The notes: a model not told the origin generated them from the sequence alone. Shown: positions 43,001-48,600, counted from the first letter of the stretch. The stretch is 64,000 nt of DNA from Cristatella mucedo (GCA_009760855.2 WPIO01000098.1:1127501-1191500); one strand, 5' to 3'. A program made the numbers and translations.

Positions 43001-43310
43001 CTTGTGTATCATCGTTACTCCTTGCAAGCATAAGCGACACTGCATCCAGACTTACCGTATGACTCTCTCCCCCTGCAAACCGCCCAACCTGCTCAAAATT
43101 TACTTACAGTTGGGGCAAAGCTCGACAGCTGGATGGAGCAGTGGCTCTGCTGGCAAAACTGCAGCCACCACCGCAGAGCCAAAGGCGAGCGAATCCAACT
43201 TCGACGCAGAGGCACTGAGGATCGCCATTGCCCGTGCCAAGCGTAAAGTAATGAGACAGCACCGGAGGCCGACCGAGTGCTGGCAGCCCCGGAGCTCTTT
43301 GCATTGCTAG
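10218..43310 (+). CDS. KDM2: KDM2/JHDM1-family gene with inactive-looking JmjC domain (whole spliced model)
   Basis: KDM2 proteins are nuclear Fe(II)/2-oxoglutarate histone H3K36 demethylases that reach unmethylated CpG DNA through a CXXC zinc finger. This gene matches that family over the N-terminal segment, JmjC domain, post-JmjC helices and CXXC. Seven consecutive exons agree in splice phase across JmjC. Differences from the family are large. All Fe(II) and 2-oxoglutarate ligand positions in JmjC are substituted. There are three CXXC exons, of which only the last is intact. The PHD is at best degenerate, and no F-box or leucine-rich repeat is seen. Exons at 17.9 and 38.8 kb and the exact starts near 18.8 kb are uncertain. 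A DNA-binding, non-enzymatic chromatin protein is the simplest inference. A decaying paralogue is the alternative. Confidence 0.8.
10815..11028 (-). mobile_element. tRNA-derived SINE, family A (minus)
   Basis: Reverse-strand copy of family A with an internal purine-rich AGAAGT-type expansion at about 10888-10950. It has the 3' block (complement of CGCTATACC...GAGGCTGT) at its left end and the tRNA-like head at its right end. It faces the plus copy at 11046. Confidence 0.75.
11046..11210 (+). mobile_element. tRNA-derived SINE, family A (plus)
   Basis: The tRNA-like head contains TGGCACACTAGG (A-box-like) and GAGTTCGATACC (B-box-like). A middle with CACTGCAAGCAGTGGTG and the 3' end CGCTATGCAAAAGAGGCTGT follow. 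Confidence 0.85.
11613..11691 (+). CDS. KDM2: KDM2-like exon 3
   Basis: The acceptor TTTTTATTTTAG is excellent and the donor is GTATGC. Residues 35-61 read DLNLPYIQVHGFSGPLIV and on to SLGLR. This matches the family segment 'YIQRGGLRDPLIF...GLGIK' just before JmjC. The exon enters in phase 1 and leaves in phase 2. The AG at its end plus A of the next exon makes Arg61, so the phases agree on both sides. Confidence 0.85.
12128..12356 (+). CDS. KDM2: KDM2-like exon 4, start of JmjC region
   Basis: The acceptor is TTTCTTTCGTCTTCAG and the donor GTAAGT. Residues 62-137 follow the family order: VPSHVINVRDITKYTG aligns with the '..FTVNDVKMCVG' strand-helix, GADPHRMTIGNW with '..IEMTMAQW', and FEFSSTPLSQHVEAP with 'LEFSHTRLENMVQRP'. 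Phase 2 in, phase 0 out. The frame is open well upstream of the acceptor, but the similarity starts at the splice site. Confidence 0.88.
12467..12564 (+). CDS. KDM2: KDM2-like exon 5, JmjC
   Basis: The acceptor is GGTTACAG and the donor GTAAGA. It encodes residues 138-169, including QLDWVDRVWPKHLK (family: LIDWVDNMWPRHLK) and YPKVQK, which leads into the catalytic strand. It leaves in phase 2, and the G that opens the next exon completes Lys170. Confidence 0.9.
12565..13441 (+). other. Intron
   Basis: From the donor GTAAGA to the acceptor CTCTTTTTTGCAG. Several overlapping short frames exist but none resembles a KDM2 segment. Nothing else was recognised. Confidence 0.6.
13442..13535 (+). CDS. 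KDM2: KDM2-like exon 6, catalytic strand with both metal ligands missing
   Basis: The acceptor is CTCTTTTTTGCAG and the donor GTGAGT. Residues 171-201 begin YCLIAMRSC and end SSSWFHVLRGQI, clearly the strand of KDM2/KDM7 enzymes that carries the HxD motif. In human KDM2A this is TDFHVDFGG. Here it is VGFTTGIGG (residues 181-189), so Thr184 stands for His212, Gly186 for Asp214 and Val181 for Thr209. Ile201 stands at the position of the 2-oxoglutarate-binding Lys229, and Phe194 replaces Tyr222. The reading frame and splice sites are intact. Confidence 0.9.
13772..13903 (-). mobile_element. tRNA-derived SINE, family B, with LINE-like 3' tail
   Basis: On the minus strand it begins with a tRNA-like head (GGTTTGGTCTAGCGGTTAGG, then a B-box-like GGGCTCGAGGCC). 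It ends with a tail close to AGAGATTAAGTTCTCTTGGG, which is also the 3' end of LINE family 1. A second copy is at 44760-44893. Confidence 0.75.
14190..14815 (+). mobile_element. Old LINE family 1 copy, interrupted by a SINE
   Basis: Diverged pieces of the reverse-transcriptase C-terminus and 3' UTR at about 14190-14545 continue at about 14711-14815 after a SINE insertion. Landmarks are a TTTTATGCTCCCGAAGCC block and, after the SINE, an AAGAGATTTAGGG-type 3' end. Confidence 0.7.
14546..14710 (+). mobile_element. tRNA-derived SINE, family A
   Basis: The head GATGGCACACTAGATAAGG, the B-box-like GGGTTTGATTCC, the middle CACTGCAAGCGGTGGTG and the end ATACAAAAAAAGGCTGTTTAA match the other family A copies. 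It is inserted in the LINE remnant around it. Confidence 0.88.
15475..15628 (+). CDS. KDM2: KDM2-like exon 7, central JmjC
   Basis: The acceptor is CACGATTGTAG and the donor GTAGGT. Residues 202-252 run IFWLLPPLEKNFELLEKW, then DDVFLADEAEECQRF and QGRTLFLPSG. These line up with KDM2A 'VFWLIPP...LELYENW', 'GDIFLGDRVSDCQRI' and 'QGYTFVIPSG'. An in-frame TAG just before the exon is the acceptor itself. Phase 0 in, phase 1 out (first base of Gly253). Confidence 0.92.
16602..16717 (+). CDS. KDM2: KDM2-like exon 8, end of JmjC; third metal ligand is Tyr
   Basis: The acceptor is TTCTCTTTTAG and the donor GTAGGC. Residues 253-291 begin GWIYAMFLGDDMLAFHG, then FLHSFSVAMQ. KDM2A has [28 protein letters not shown]-like sequence. 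The family's third Fe(II) ligand, His284 in GWIH, is Tyr256 here. The later FLHS histidine, which is not a metal ligand, is kept. Phase 1 in, phase 0 out. Confidence 0.92.
16800..17065 (+). mobile_element. LINE family 1 3'-end fragment
   Basis: Starts near CACCTATTTAGGA and runs through the 3' UTR (GCATGTCACCCCTAAGCATG and so on) to GCGCTTTATCAAGTGCATTA. It lies in the intron after exon 8. Confidence 0.85.
17274..17402 (+). CDS. KDM2: KDM2-like exon 9, helices after JmjC
   Basis: The acceptor is CCATCATGCAG and the donor GTACGG. It is 43 codons long, phase 0 at both ends. YPFFEQIHWYVLEHYVHLLT matches the family's YPFYYEMCWYVLERYV helix, which packs against JmjC. The segment after it (TDDGDHSK) is the acidic start of the usual linker. 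Confidence 0.9.
17869..18054 (+). CDS. KDM2: Possible Cys-rich linker exon
   Basis: The acceptor TTTGTGCGCAG and the donor CTTTTCAG|GTGATT frame 62 codons that stay open in phase 0, as required between exon 9 and the next exon. The reading has about ten cysteines (CWICQ, CTC, CMWEC). In a second frame it is Ser-rich and also open. I see no known domain, and the family normally has a low-complexity linker here. Confidence 0.4.
18807..19058 (+). CDS. KDM2: KDM2-like exon, conserved inter-domain helix (start uncertain)
   Basis: The part near 18921-19058 reads MLSEYHLAELEHKALKDLF, then LLQAAQ before the donor GTAAGC. This matches the KDM2 segment 'HLTHFELEGLRCLVDKLE...' between JmjC and CXXC. 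The acceptor is not certain. An AG ending at 18806 keeps phase 0, while the better pyrimidine tract ends in CTGCTAG at 18918 and would need a phase-1 partner. Residues before 18919 have no match. Confidence 0.65.
19176..19193 (+). repeat. (TC)n forming the polypyrimidine tract of the next exon
   Basis: A short TC microsatellite ends 14 bp before the acceptor CCCCGTACAG at 19198-19207 and probably acts as its polypyrimidine tract. Confidence 0.7.
19208..19339 (+). CDS. KDM2: KDM2-like exon, end of inter-domain segment
   Basis: The acceptor is CTCCCCGTACAG and the donor GTACTA. It is 44 codons, phase 0 at both ends. GLVSKLNNKDTRACS and MFMLRWINDKK align with the KDM2A segment 'LLEELANSDPKLALTG...VQWPKRDK' that lies between JmjC and CXXC. 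It joins the preceding LLQAAQ as in the family. Confidence 0.75.
22218..23171 (+). mobile_element. LINE family 1 copy, 5'-truncated
   Basis: Starts within the reverse-transcriptase frame (MMAANFPKVKGAQTNLLVIG, then LDDHISSAIMS), has many stops and ends in CATTATTATTATG. Confidence 0.88.
23398..23465 (+). mobile_element. SINE family A head fragment
   Basis: Only the tRNA-like 5' part (GATCGCACACTTGGTAAGGCG) is recognisable, and it decays after about 60 bp. Confidence 0.45.
24800..25480 (+). mobile_element. LINE family 2 3' part
   Basis: An open frame at 24814-25401 encodes the C-terminal part of a non-LTR reverse transcriptase of a second family: DYCNSLLAVLPKKAFKPLQR, ARLVFKSQRLEHVSPLLKEL, WLPVEPRI, then RPWNSLPQF. 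The copy ends in GGAGATACATTACATTACAT. The same family occurs at 46415, 49349, 50735 and 53200 (minus). Confidence 0.85.
26556..26735 (-). mobile_element. LINE family 1 3'-end fragment (minus)
   Basis: An (AAT)n head, then the complement of the family 3' end (GCACTTGATAAAGTGCCC ... CAAATTTGCTGCAAAGGG), truncated after the 3' UTR. Confidence 0.85.
27199..29120 (-). mobile_element. LINE family 1, longest copy, with 481-codon reverse transcriptase frame
   Basis: The minus-strand frame 28888-27443 has the RT motifs in order: NYRPVSLLPFLSKTLERVV; LLDLSAAFDTIDHKVLLERL (motif A Asp); GVPQGSVLGPVLF (motif B); and FHFYADDTQLYL (YADD catalytic pair, motif C). The C-terminal block HWLPVKQRIDFKVLSLTFRS and AWNSLPTCIRTSPDLTTFKR follow. 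This is typical of CR1/L2-type elements. The 5' side (28890-29120) is still related but broken by a stop or frame change. No endonuclease domain is present, so the copy is 5'-truncated. The tail is (ATT)n at the left edge. It lies antisense in the long intron. Confidence 0.93.
29364..29462. repeat. AT-rich low-complexity block
   Basis: Repeats of the type ACTAATAAATAAAATTACT. No gene signal. Confidence 0.8.
30590..30868 (+). CDS. KDM2: KDM2-like linker exon
   Basis: The acceptor is TTAAAATTTCAG and the donor GTACGC. It is 93 codons, phase 0 at both ends. It is rich in Ser, Ala, Val and acidic residues (TASSSSLADAVISSI, KVELSTKVDDKGVPG, STADESADVLRG), with no fold visible, as expected of the disordered linker before CXXC. 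It joins in phase with the CXXC exon at 36811 but not with the CXXC exon at 31513. Confidence 0.65.
31513..32533 (+). pseudogene. KDM2: Fossil CXXC exon split by a LINE
   Basis: After the acceptor TAGTTTTCAG, the frame starting at TGC 31518 reads CMKC, then TYCRICRTCIDIKCF, then GNMKKSC. This is a CXXC zinc finger with cysteines 1, 2, 4, 5, 6 and 7. Cysteine 3 is Gly. Right after cysteine 7 the sequence changes into LINE family 1. The exon seems to resume at about 32514, where GTCCTTG would give the family-like Val-Leu after the cysteine, up to a donor GTAAGC at 32534. The eighth cysteine is not in frame. The exon's entry phase does not fit the exon before it, so skipping is likely. Confidence 0.75.
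31623..32507 (+). mobile_element. LINE family 1 insertion inside the CXXC exon
   Basis: A 5'-truncated copy beginning in GSASISPVE-type sequence and covering the end of the RT frame (LDDHISSAVKTAYFQLHN). It ends in ATTATTATTA plus a few bases. TCATGC on both sides (31617-31622 and 32508-32513) may be the target-site duplication. Confidence 0.85.
32909..33705 (-). mobile_element. LINE family 1 copy (minus)
   Basis: The 226-codon frame at 33617-32937 covers the RT C-terminus and runs on into the 3' UTR. It is very close to the long copy at 27199, including LDFCNSLLTGLPACAIRRLQ. The 5' truncation is near 33700. Confidence 0.92.
34428..36267 (-). mobile_element. Small LTR-flanked element
   Basis: Two direct repeats of about 297 bp (34428-34724 and 35970-36267) begin TGTAGTTTTG and end AATCA on the + strand. 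They flank about 1.25 kb. In minus orientation the 3' repeat is preceded by a G-rich purine run (AAGGGGG near 34730-34740) like a polypurine tract. A minus frame 36019-35402 (205 codons, starting inside the repeat) overlaps a second frame 35420-35097 with repeated short Glu/Gln/Val units. No protease, RT or integrase is present, so the element is non-autonomous. No clear target duplication is seen. Confidence 0.6.
36498..36565 (-). mobile_element. LINE family 1 3' tip (minus)
   Basis: AATAATAATAATGCACTTGA followed by about 45 bp of the complement of the family 3' end. Confidence 0.75.
36760..36784 (+). repeat. (TC)n upstream of the degenerate CXXC exon
   Basis: A pure TC run ending 26 bp before the acceptor at 36810. 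It probably contributes to its polypyrimidine tract. Confidence 0.85.
36811..36948 (+). CDS. KDM2: Degenerate CXXC exon (Cys to Phe at three zinc ligands)
   Basis: The acceptor is CCGATTGCTGCAG and the donor GTACGG. It is 46 codons, phase 0 at both ends. CRSCEGFRRTKFSQFLYCKD aligns with the family's CRKCKACVQGECGVCHYCRD. Cysteines 1, 2 and 6 are kept, while 3, 4 and 5 are Phe. The tail FSGPGRMPKACINKRC keeps cysteines 7 and 8 and the GPGRM loop seen in KDM2A. Three of eight zinc ligands are lost, so at least one zinc site cannot form normally. The exon remains open and spliceable. Confidence 0.85.
37032..37058 (+). repeat. (CT)n in the intron between CXXC exons
   Basis: A CT run within a pyrimidine-rich stretch, about 80 bp before the next acceptor. 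Confidence 0.85.
37140..37457 (+). CDS. KDM2: KDM2-like linker exon between CXXC fingers
   Basis: The acceptor is CTATTTTTTTCAG and the donor GTGAGT. It is 106 codons, phase 0 at both ends. It is Ser/Ala-rich with an acidic patch (KDDDEESRR), then a basic, helix-like part, RRQTMKKVGLLSHRLRTAKA followed by WALQKKPWDQLKG. I recognise no domain. A nuclear, partly disordered linker is the likely role. Confidence 0.7.
37648..37779 (+). CDS. KDM2: CXXC zinc finger exon, intact
   Basis: The acceptor is CACTGCTGCTGCAG and the donor GTGAGA. It is 44 codons, phase 0 at both ends. CFKCEGCKRRNCGKCRRC gives CxxCxxC followed by CxxCxxC. Then come IDMRRFGSLGRLKKAC and NRLC, for all eight zinc cysteines. 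The CpG-contact motif of the family, KFGG, is RFGS here, and the basic residues around it (RR, KK) are kept. CXXC fingers of KDM2, DNMT1 and MLL bind unmethylated CpG. This one could still do so. Confidence 0.93.
37923..38145 (+). CDS. KDM2: Possible degenerate PHD exon
   Basis: The acceptor is GTGACTGGGCAG and the donor GTAATG. Phase 0 in, phase 1 out. KDM2 proteins have a PHD finger right after CXXC. Here the spacing is similar and some ligands are in place (LCCMW, then ACCLHPNLHAC, then GCDQW), but Trp stands where Cys is expected at two positions, and an Ala-rich run fills the first loop. The match is weak and rests on position and spacing. Confidence 0.4.
38757..38872 (+). CDS. KDM2: Possible C-terminal exon (donor uncertain)
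   Basis: A long pyrimidine tract and the acceptor TTATGCATACAG precede a phase-1 frame reading TRFMHKGIGKAVKAPW, then LPTAAERAVTMS. This fits the phase left by 38145. The end is unclear. A weak GTGCCT donor at 38873 would restore phase 0. The frame meets TGA at 38879. No family match. Confidence 0.35.
38952..39152 (+). CDS. KDM2: C-terminal exon, unknown function
   Basis: The acceptor is TTTTTCTGTTTTCTTGAAG and the donor GTAGCC. It is 67 codons, phase 0 at both ends: Pro/Ala-rich, then TRRCAMEVAKIKNIAVSGLL and DLAINTADRDQPTLK, an amphipathic-helix-like stretch. No known domain. Confidence 0.55.
39551..40168 (+). CDS. KDM2: Long C-terminal exon, unknown function
   Basis: The acceptor TGGGTGTTGTAG supplies the only nearby in-frame stop, and the donor is GTGAGT. 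It is 206 open codons, phase 0 at both ends. It contains PSCEEAQNRLEMKKKLNQAA (a possible short coiled coil), long Ala/Ser/Pro-rich disorder, and a Cys cluster, MLCHCRCCTYEPH, near the end. There is no F-box or leucine-rich repeat. Its G+C-rich codon use is like that of the CXXC exons and unlike the surrounding introns, which supports coding. Confidence 0.6.
41370..41573 (+). CDS. KDM2: Terminal exon, copy A
   Basis: The acceptor is AAATTCACTTACAG. It is 67 codons ending in TAG, phase 0: SSTAGWSSGSAGKTAAT, then ALRIAIADAKRKV, then RPTECWQPRSSLHCK. It joins in phase to the exon ending at 40168. It lies in a tandem duplication whose second copy keeps the same open frame. Which copy is used, or both alternatively, cannot be told from DNA. 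Confidence 0.55.
   Translation: MMQSSTAGWSSGSAGKTAATAAEPKASEYELAAQALRIAIADAKRKVIRQHQRPTECWQPRSSLHCK
42068..42460 (+). mobile_element. LINE family 1 insertion present only in copy A
   Basis: A 5'-truncated copy beginning AAATCGTTTGGAGACCG and ending in (ATT)n. Copy B, at about 43810, shows the uninterrupted site (CCTTTGTTTGCGTACCAATT). Confidence 0.92.
43110..43310 (+). CDS. KDM2: Terminal exon, copy B
   Basis: The acceptor is AAATTTACTTACAG. It has 66 codons plus TAG. It is the same frame as copy A, with about eleven amino-acid changes by hand count, five of them within six neighbouring codons (YELAAQ in A, SNFDAE in B), and a stop one codon earlier. A possible poly(A) signal, AATAAA, is at 44593-44598. 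Confidence 0.5.
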   Translation: MGQSSTAGWSSGSAGKTAATTAEPKASESNFDAEALRIAIARAKRKVMRQHRRPTECWQPRSSLHC

Positions 43311-44592
43311 TAGTAGCTCGCTAAAGCCAATTCTTCTTGTTGCCACCGTTTTTTTCCCTAGTTCATCCGAGTGAGAAGGGCAAGTCATCGATGCAAAATG
43401 ATCGGATGTGTGAATGCGATTGGACTTGACTGGGGTTCTCGAGTGCTTGCTCGGTGGCTCAGATCTAGCTTGTGCCTGCAGTAAATCACGCCATGGCTGA
43501 ATTGCCACTTGCTTAACTTATGCTTCCCATGTTGCTGCTGCTACTGCTGCTGTGGGGTATGATGTATCTTGTATCGTGACAGTTACTATGCCTGAGTGCA
43601 CAGTTATATTGCTATGTATGCAGGCGTCCAGTGAGCAGTATTTTATGAATGCAACTTTCAAGGCCGTGTTGATTGGTATAGCAGCCACTTACATTTGCAG
43701 CTCAATGATTTGTTTTATTAATTTCTTTTAGCTAAATATCTGCTTTCGAAGTATGCACAATATTTTACCATCACACGCCTGATTTTTTAATATTCATAGC
43801 CTTTGTTTGCGTACCAATTAAAAACAAAAAATATCCATTTCAGATCTTCAGTGAGTAAAATTTGGCTCTTGCCACTTTCCACCAGAGGTCATGTGTTGAT
43901 TCTCTGTGTATGAGCAAGTGGATGGACATTCAGAGAACCGTCGACCTGGATCTCATCCGAACGGAGACGTGACTGGACTATTTGACAACCGCCAACAACA
44001 GCTAGCAAGAATCTGTCACCTCTCTGAAGAGACACGTGTTCGTGGTCGTCGCAAAATTTTTCCTAAATTATGCACGATAGCAATTTTGTTTATTTTTTGT
44101 GATCTGATCTTCGCGATCCAATTTTAAGGTGCCTCGGGGTCCGTAAGACAACCTCCTCGTTGTTGCTTTGACAGTTTCGTACTCTTTTGGAGATCTGTTT
44201 TCTACACTGGAAAGAAACCTCAGTGGCTGAACTACAGCAGTTTTGCTGCAGAATCAGTGCCTTGGTTTTTTGGTATATTTAGTTTTGTCTTGAATATGGT
44301 GGAGAAGTTTGCGACAAGATTCTCTTTTTCTTGTTATGTTCTGTGCCCCACTTATAGCGTTTAATGTTATCAGTCAAGGCTCCTCGGGAGGTGTAAATGC
44401 CGCTACATCTCGCCCGAGCGATCGCTGGTTGTCTGTGCTGGTTTAGATAGTAGATTTGGTCCTGTTCAACTAAGCAGGCGAGCATATTGCGGCATCCTCT
44501 GTAATATACATCAACCATTTGAATTTATCAGCCCTGATGATATGAGGTTAAGCAATTGAATGCTTGTCGCTTTGTGACAGAGTCTGAATTAT

Positions 44593-44598
44593 AATAAA
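44593..44598 (+). terminator. Possible poly(A) signal
   Basis: AATAAA about 1.3 kb beyond the copy B stop codon. It is the first one I noticed downstream of either terminal exon. Use is not shown. Confidence 0.3.
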
Positions 44599-44759
44599 TA
44601 TCGTGGAACTGCTTCTTGAGTTTTTGCCTCAGCATTCATCTTTTAATTGTAGTCCGATCTAGGACGGCCGGCTCACCTGGTGCATTTGACGCTGTGGTAT
44701 GAGCGTGTCAGCGTGCTTGCACGAACTACACTAGGTAAAGGTCTTTCACCACGGGAGTG

Positions 44760-44893
44760 CGGTTTTGGTTTGGTGGAGTGGTTAAGGTGCTCTCCCCAAC
44801 CAAGGTCTGATAGCGTCGTGGAATCGGCAGCCCCGTGGCACATGTGAAGAGCCTGAATAGAGATTAAGTTCTCTTAGGGCACTATACAAATGG
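44760..44893 (+). mobile_element. tRNA-derived SINE, family B
   Basis: The head GGTGGAGTGGTTAAGGTGC is a textbook tRNA-like A-box context. The tail AGAGATTAAGTTCTCTTAGG is shared with LINE family 1. Confidence 0.8.
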
Positions 44894-47839
44894 TTTAACT
44901 TCGCGAGCCAATGCTTGGTTGGTACTGTTTCGTATCGGCAGGCCAAATGCTATTCTGAATTAGTGACCAAATGTATCAGCAACCAGTTCATTAATGAGGA
45001 TCGTCGGTTGGACAAGCTTTTTCTGGTGCTGCCGAACTCGACCAAAGTCGGTAACCCGACTTCATAGCCCGATCCATTGGCTTCCATCCGGCTGAGTGAT
45101 CTGCCAACCTGGCAAAGTCATCCCTCCCCCATAAGCTCTCGCTGTCGCACTGACAGCCACTGCTGAATGCCGGCACTTGGGTGCCTGAGGAGAGGACGCT
45201 GGTTCGGCAACTGTTACGGCGTCGTCTATTTATGCTATGAGCACAGTGGAAATAGCAGCTGATTCGGTACCATTACGTCGTTGTTTGACAACGAGCCAGC
45301 TTACTTCCATATCGTCCTGCTGTGGGCAGTATGCACACAGCCGAAAGTGAGCTCACCGGGGTGCAATTTATAACTGTACCATGCAATGACCCATGCTTTT
45401 GCATGGGCGGAAGTCATGGAATAGCCGGACAGTCTGTTTACTTTCAGCTGCCTAAATGGCTTTAAACTCTGTTGAGCGATACTGCATCTAAATTGGTCCA
45501 TGTATTTTTGGCATTCGGTGTCGACTTCTGCAGCCCAGTGCTTGCTGGTCTACTAGCCTGTGCAAGCAGGCGCTTACAGCTGGATGCAGCTAAGCTTGAC
45601 CTCCATGAACGTTGAAGTTGCTACCTTACACTACTTCTAGCCTAACTGTACTTGTTCTAAGTCAAGAAGCGCATTGACTTCAATGTTCTAAGCGTAGTGC
45701 TACCGACTTTTTTAATGCAATCGTTAGGCTACATCTTGTACGAGGCTCAAATTCTTCGGAGGCTCTGCCTTTAGCTGGTATCTCATCCAAGCCTGAATCT
45801 CCCTCCTGACTGGCGTCACTACATCCATTGAACTGTCGATGTGAAAAAAGTAAAACGTTCACCTATTTACACAACGATCAGTCTAGCAGTCGATGTACTG
45901 GTGCGGTTTAAGCCGTACTCGTCTGATCGCGTGCAATCCGTGCCTTGTGGGGGTTACGTTTCACCCAGGAGAGCTGTAGCTGTTGAGCCCTTCAAGGGTT
46001 TGTCCTTTGTTCCGTGCTTTTTCCAATTTATACTCATTTTTGGGGAAAGTGATTAAGGCCCATGGAATAGGATAAAACCTTAAGGCGCACGATACGCAGT
46101 TGTATTTGTGATTCCAAACGTCGGAAGCGGCTGCAGCTACTGATAAAATGAATGCTTGACTTGCCGAAATTTGATTCTGGATATAGAAAAATTTCTTAAA
46201 ACTTAGTGAACTTAACACTGAACAGCTGCTCCTAGCGAACTCTTAGAGCCTGGCTGAATTAAAAGGCTTTGTCTTTAAATAGGTGACACTGTTGTGCTAC
46301 CATTAGGTGCTCGAAGTTTAGGTGATGTTTACGACAGCTGTCTAAATAATAAAAGCTTCATTCAGAAGACTGCTCCTACAGCTTGCCAACGCATCCGATC
46401 CCTTTCCAAGATAATGAGCTGGCCTCCATGACGGCTTGCAGAAATATACCTAGCTCCTCAGTTTTGTCTCAGCTAGATTATTTTAACTGCCTTTTGGCTG
46501 GACCACCAAAAAACGCAGCAAGGCCACTAAAAACGGCTATGAATATGGCTGCAAGGCTAGTTTTCCAGTCCCAGAGGTTTGACCGCGTATCTCCTTTGCT
46601 AAAAGAACTAGGATGGCTGCCTGTTGATCAACGGATAGAGAGCTAAGTTCTTATGCTAACCCAAAATTCTTGCAAAGGCTTAGCCCCTCCATACTCAGCT
46701 GAATTGTTGCATCAGCTCCAGCCTCCTCGTGCCCCCAGGTTCTCTATGGACAAGTTAGCTGTTCCATTCCTCTGCTTATTGACCGTTGGCGGCTGAAGCT
46801 GTAGCTCTGGAGGTCTTAAGTTATCAGTACATCAGCGTGATACAGCTTGCGTAATACAGAACTTTCCGAGGTAGACAAATACATACATCTACGATGATGA
46901 ACGTACGACTACTGCGGAAGAGGCGACAATATTTGACAACTGATTTTTCAACTTTGCTTTATGAATGAATTCTGAACGTATGAATTCGGGCGGCCGGCAA
47001 GTAAAAGTTATTGATGACTTCCAGCTTTACCTTCGTAGCCGAATGACCGCAGTCTCAAGTTCTGCTAGCTCACCCTACTGGCCGTAACTGTAGCATCGAT
47101 GTAGCCTCTCCACCAATCTCCCAGTAAAGCTGTGCTTTCAGTATCGACTTTCCTCGTAATACGATATAATGGTCCCAATCTCCCAGTTTTTGGAAATCAG
47201 TTTTTTAAAAGACAAGCAATCAAGAAATAGAATATCGAGAAGTTTTGGTGATTGACAAATGACCAGAACGTCGTAAAAAATTACTTTGTATTTTTACATT
47301 AGAACGTGCAACTTCTTCTTTTGCCGGTAATAATAGCTGCACTTTGCATAGGCGAAAGCTCTGGTAAACGCCAGCGGGTCAATGCTTATGACGTCAGGTA
47401 TATCGTCAACATAGCGCGTTGTTACAGATTCTTTGGTTTAAATTAAGGGTCTTGAAAGGCTGAGTAATTCCTAAAGGTGTATATTTATTTGTCTATTAAA
47501 CTATTTGTGTCATACATGTGTACTTCGCCGGTGATTAGGAATCCCAAAACGTTGTTGAGCTTCAATCTCATTTCTCCACTAACCCTGGCCTAAGAATGAA
47601 AACTTTCTGCAAGTTATTTTCAATGTGTTAGGCGATTCAGCTAAAATTGTGGATGCTCTTTCAAAATCTGTAACTCTTTTTAATCCATCGCATTTGGATT
47701 CTAAACAATGCGAACTTCCTTTTACAATAATTTTTACTTGCAATTCATTATGGTTTTACAATCCTCTAATAACTATACAAACCAGATACCGTGCAATTTT
47801 AATGTAGGGGTTTTTATTTAGTTAAAAGCTTTAAAAATG
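44894..47839. other. Old LINE remnants, otherwise nothing recognised
   Basis: Decayed LINE family 1 lies at about 45435-45870 and LINE family 2 at about 46415-46850 (SQLDYFNCLLAGPPKNAARP, then LKELGWLPVDQRI). The rest is AT-rich sequence without supported genes. Confidence 0.65.
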
Positions 47840-48600
47840 CCTGCTCCTCGACTTTTGGTTTTGCTTAGCAGCTGGATTGTGGCGCTTCAGACTGCTACAG
47901 TCATCGGCCATCATGCTAACATTTCAGGGGCCTCGATATCTGAGCTCCATTTCTCGTGTGACCTGAGGAACATTTCACTTTGTTCCTCGCTGAATGCTCC
48001 TAAATTTGATAGGAAATAGTCAGAGTGAGAGTTTAGAGAATGTATGTTAGCAATCATTCTGCTGACAAGTGCTGCGTAGCTTGGAATCATGCTCTCAAAA
48101 TTTCTCGCATAGTCAGCAGACTTGTGATAGCTTTGAAAGTTCTCTTCCACAGACATAAATCCATTCCATACCCGTGACACTAACTCATTCATCATTTCAT
48201 GTAAACTTTGTGTCTTTAAACCATTTTTCGATCTGTGCACCAAAATACCCACTTTTATCTTTGCATTGCTAATTTGAGGAAATCTTTCGCAAAGAACTAA
48301 AAGGTATCACCCTAGTGATTCCAAGACTTAACACAGTTTTTCAATGGTCCATGCTTTATGTGCAAGGAAGGTAGTGGCACTTTGGCGCTGTCGAACAAAG
48401 CAAGCTCGCCAAAGTTGGCACTTCCAGGTAAAAAATTGAGTTCACTCTTGCATTCAATAATGAAGGACAGCAGAGCGACTATCCCGCAGGCATATAAAGT
48501 ACCAATATTTATGCAGAAACCTTGAAGTCCAATAAGAAAAGCAATGAATTTAAATCGCTCCATATCTGCCACAAGTGTTTGTCATATTTGATTTCACCGA
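47840..48600 (-). pseudogene. Decayed transposon-type protein gene
   Basis: Two minus frames (48572-48312 and 48252-47911) align, in order, with the end of a large uncharacterised protein family that recurs in many animal genomes. VPLPSLHIKHGPLKNCVKSW is followed after a frame break by KIKVGILVHRSKNG, HSLNSHSDYFLSNLGAFSEE and SLKRHNPAAKQNQKSRSRHF. From memory, such proteins are multi-copy and probably belong to a mobile element with an RNase H-like fold. The subfamily is uncertain. Stops and a frameshift show that it is dead. Confidence 0.55.

Larger units (their letters stand above)
41160..44252 (+). repeat. Tandem duplication carrying the last exon
   Basis: Copy A is 41160-42896 and copy B is 42897-44252. 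Both run from GACGGA(A/G)CTTTCTCTAGAC through the terminal exon to a block ending near GGAGATCTGTTTTCTACA. Copy A is longer because of a LINE insertion (42068-42460). Each unit opens with a short decayed piece of LINE family 1 (SLDDHIGSF-like). A further frame with DGHSENRRPGSH and QQQL is preserved in both copies (about 42563 and 43920). Confidence 0.92.

Noticed and set aside
47837-48019. Plus-strand 60-codon frame with a signal-peptide-like start
   Set aside because: Antisense to the decayed transposon-type protein, which has the real similarity.
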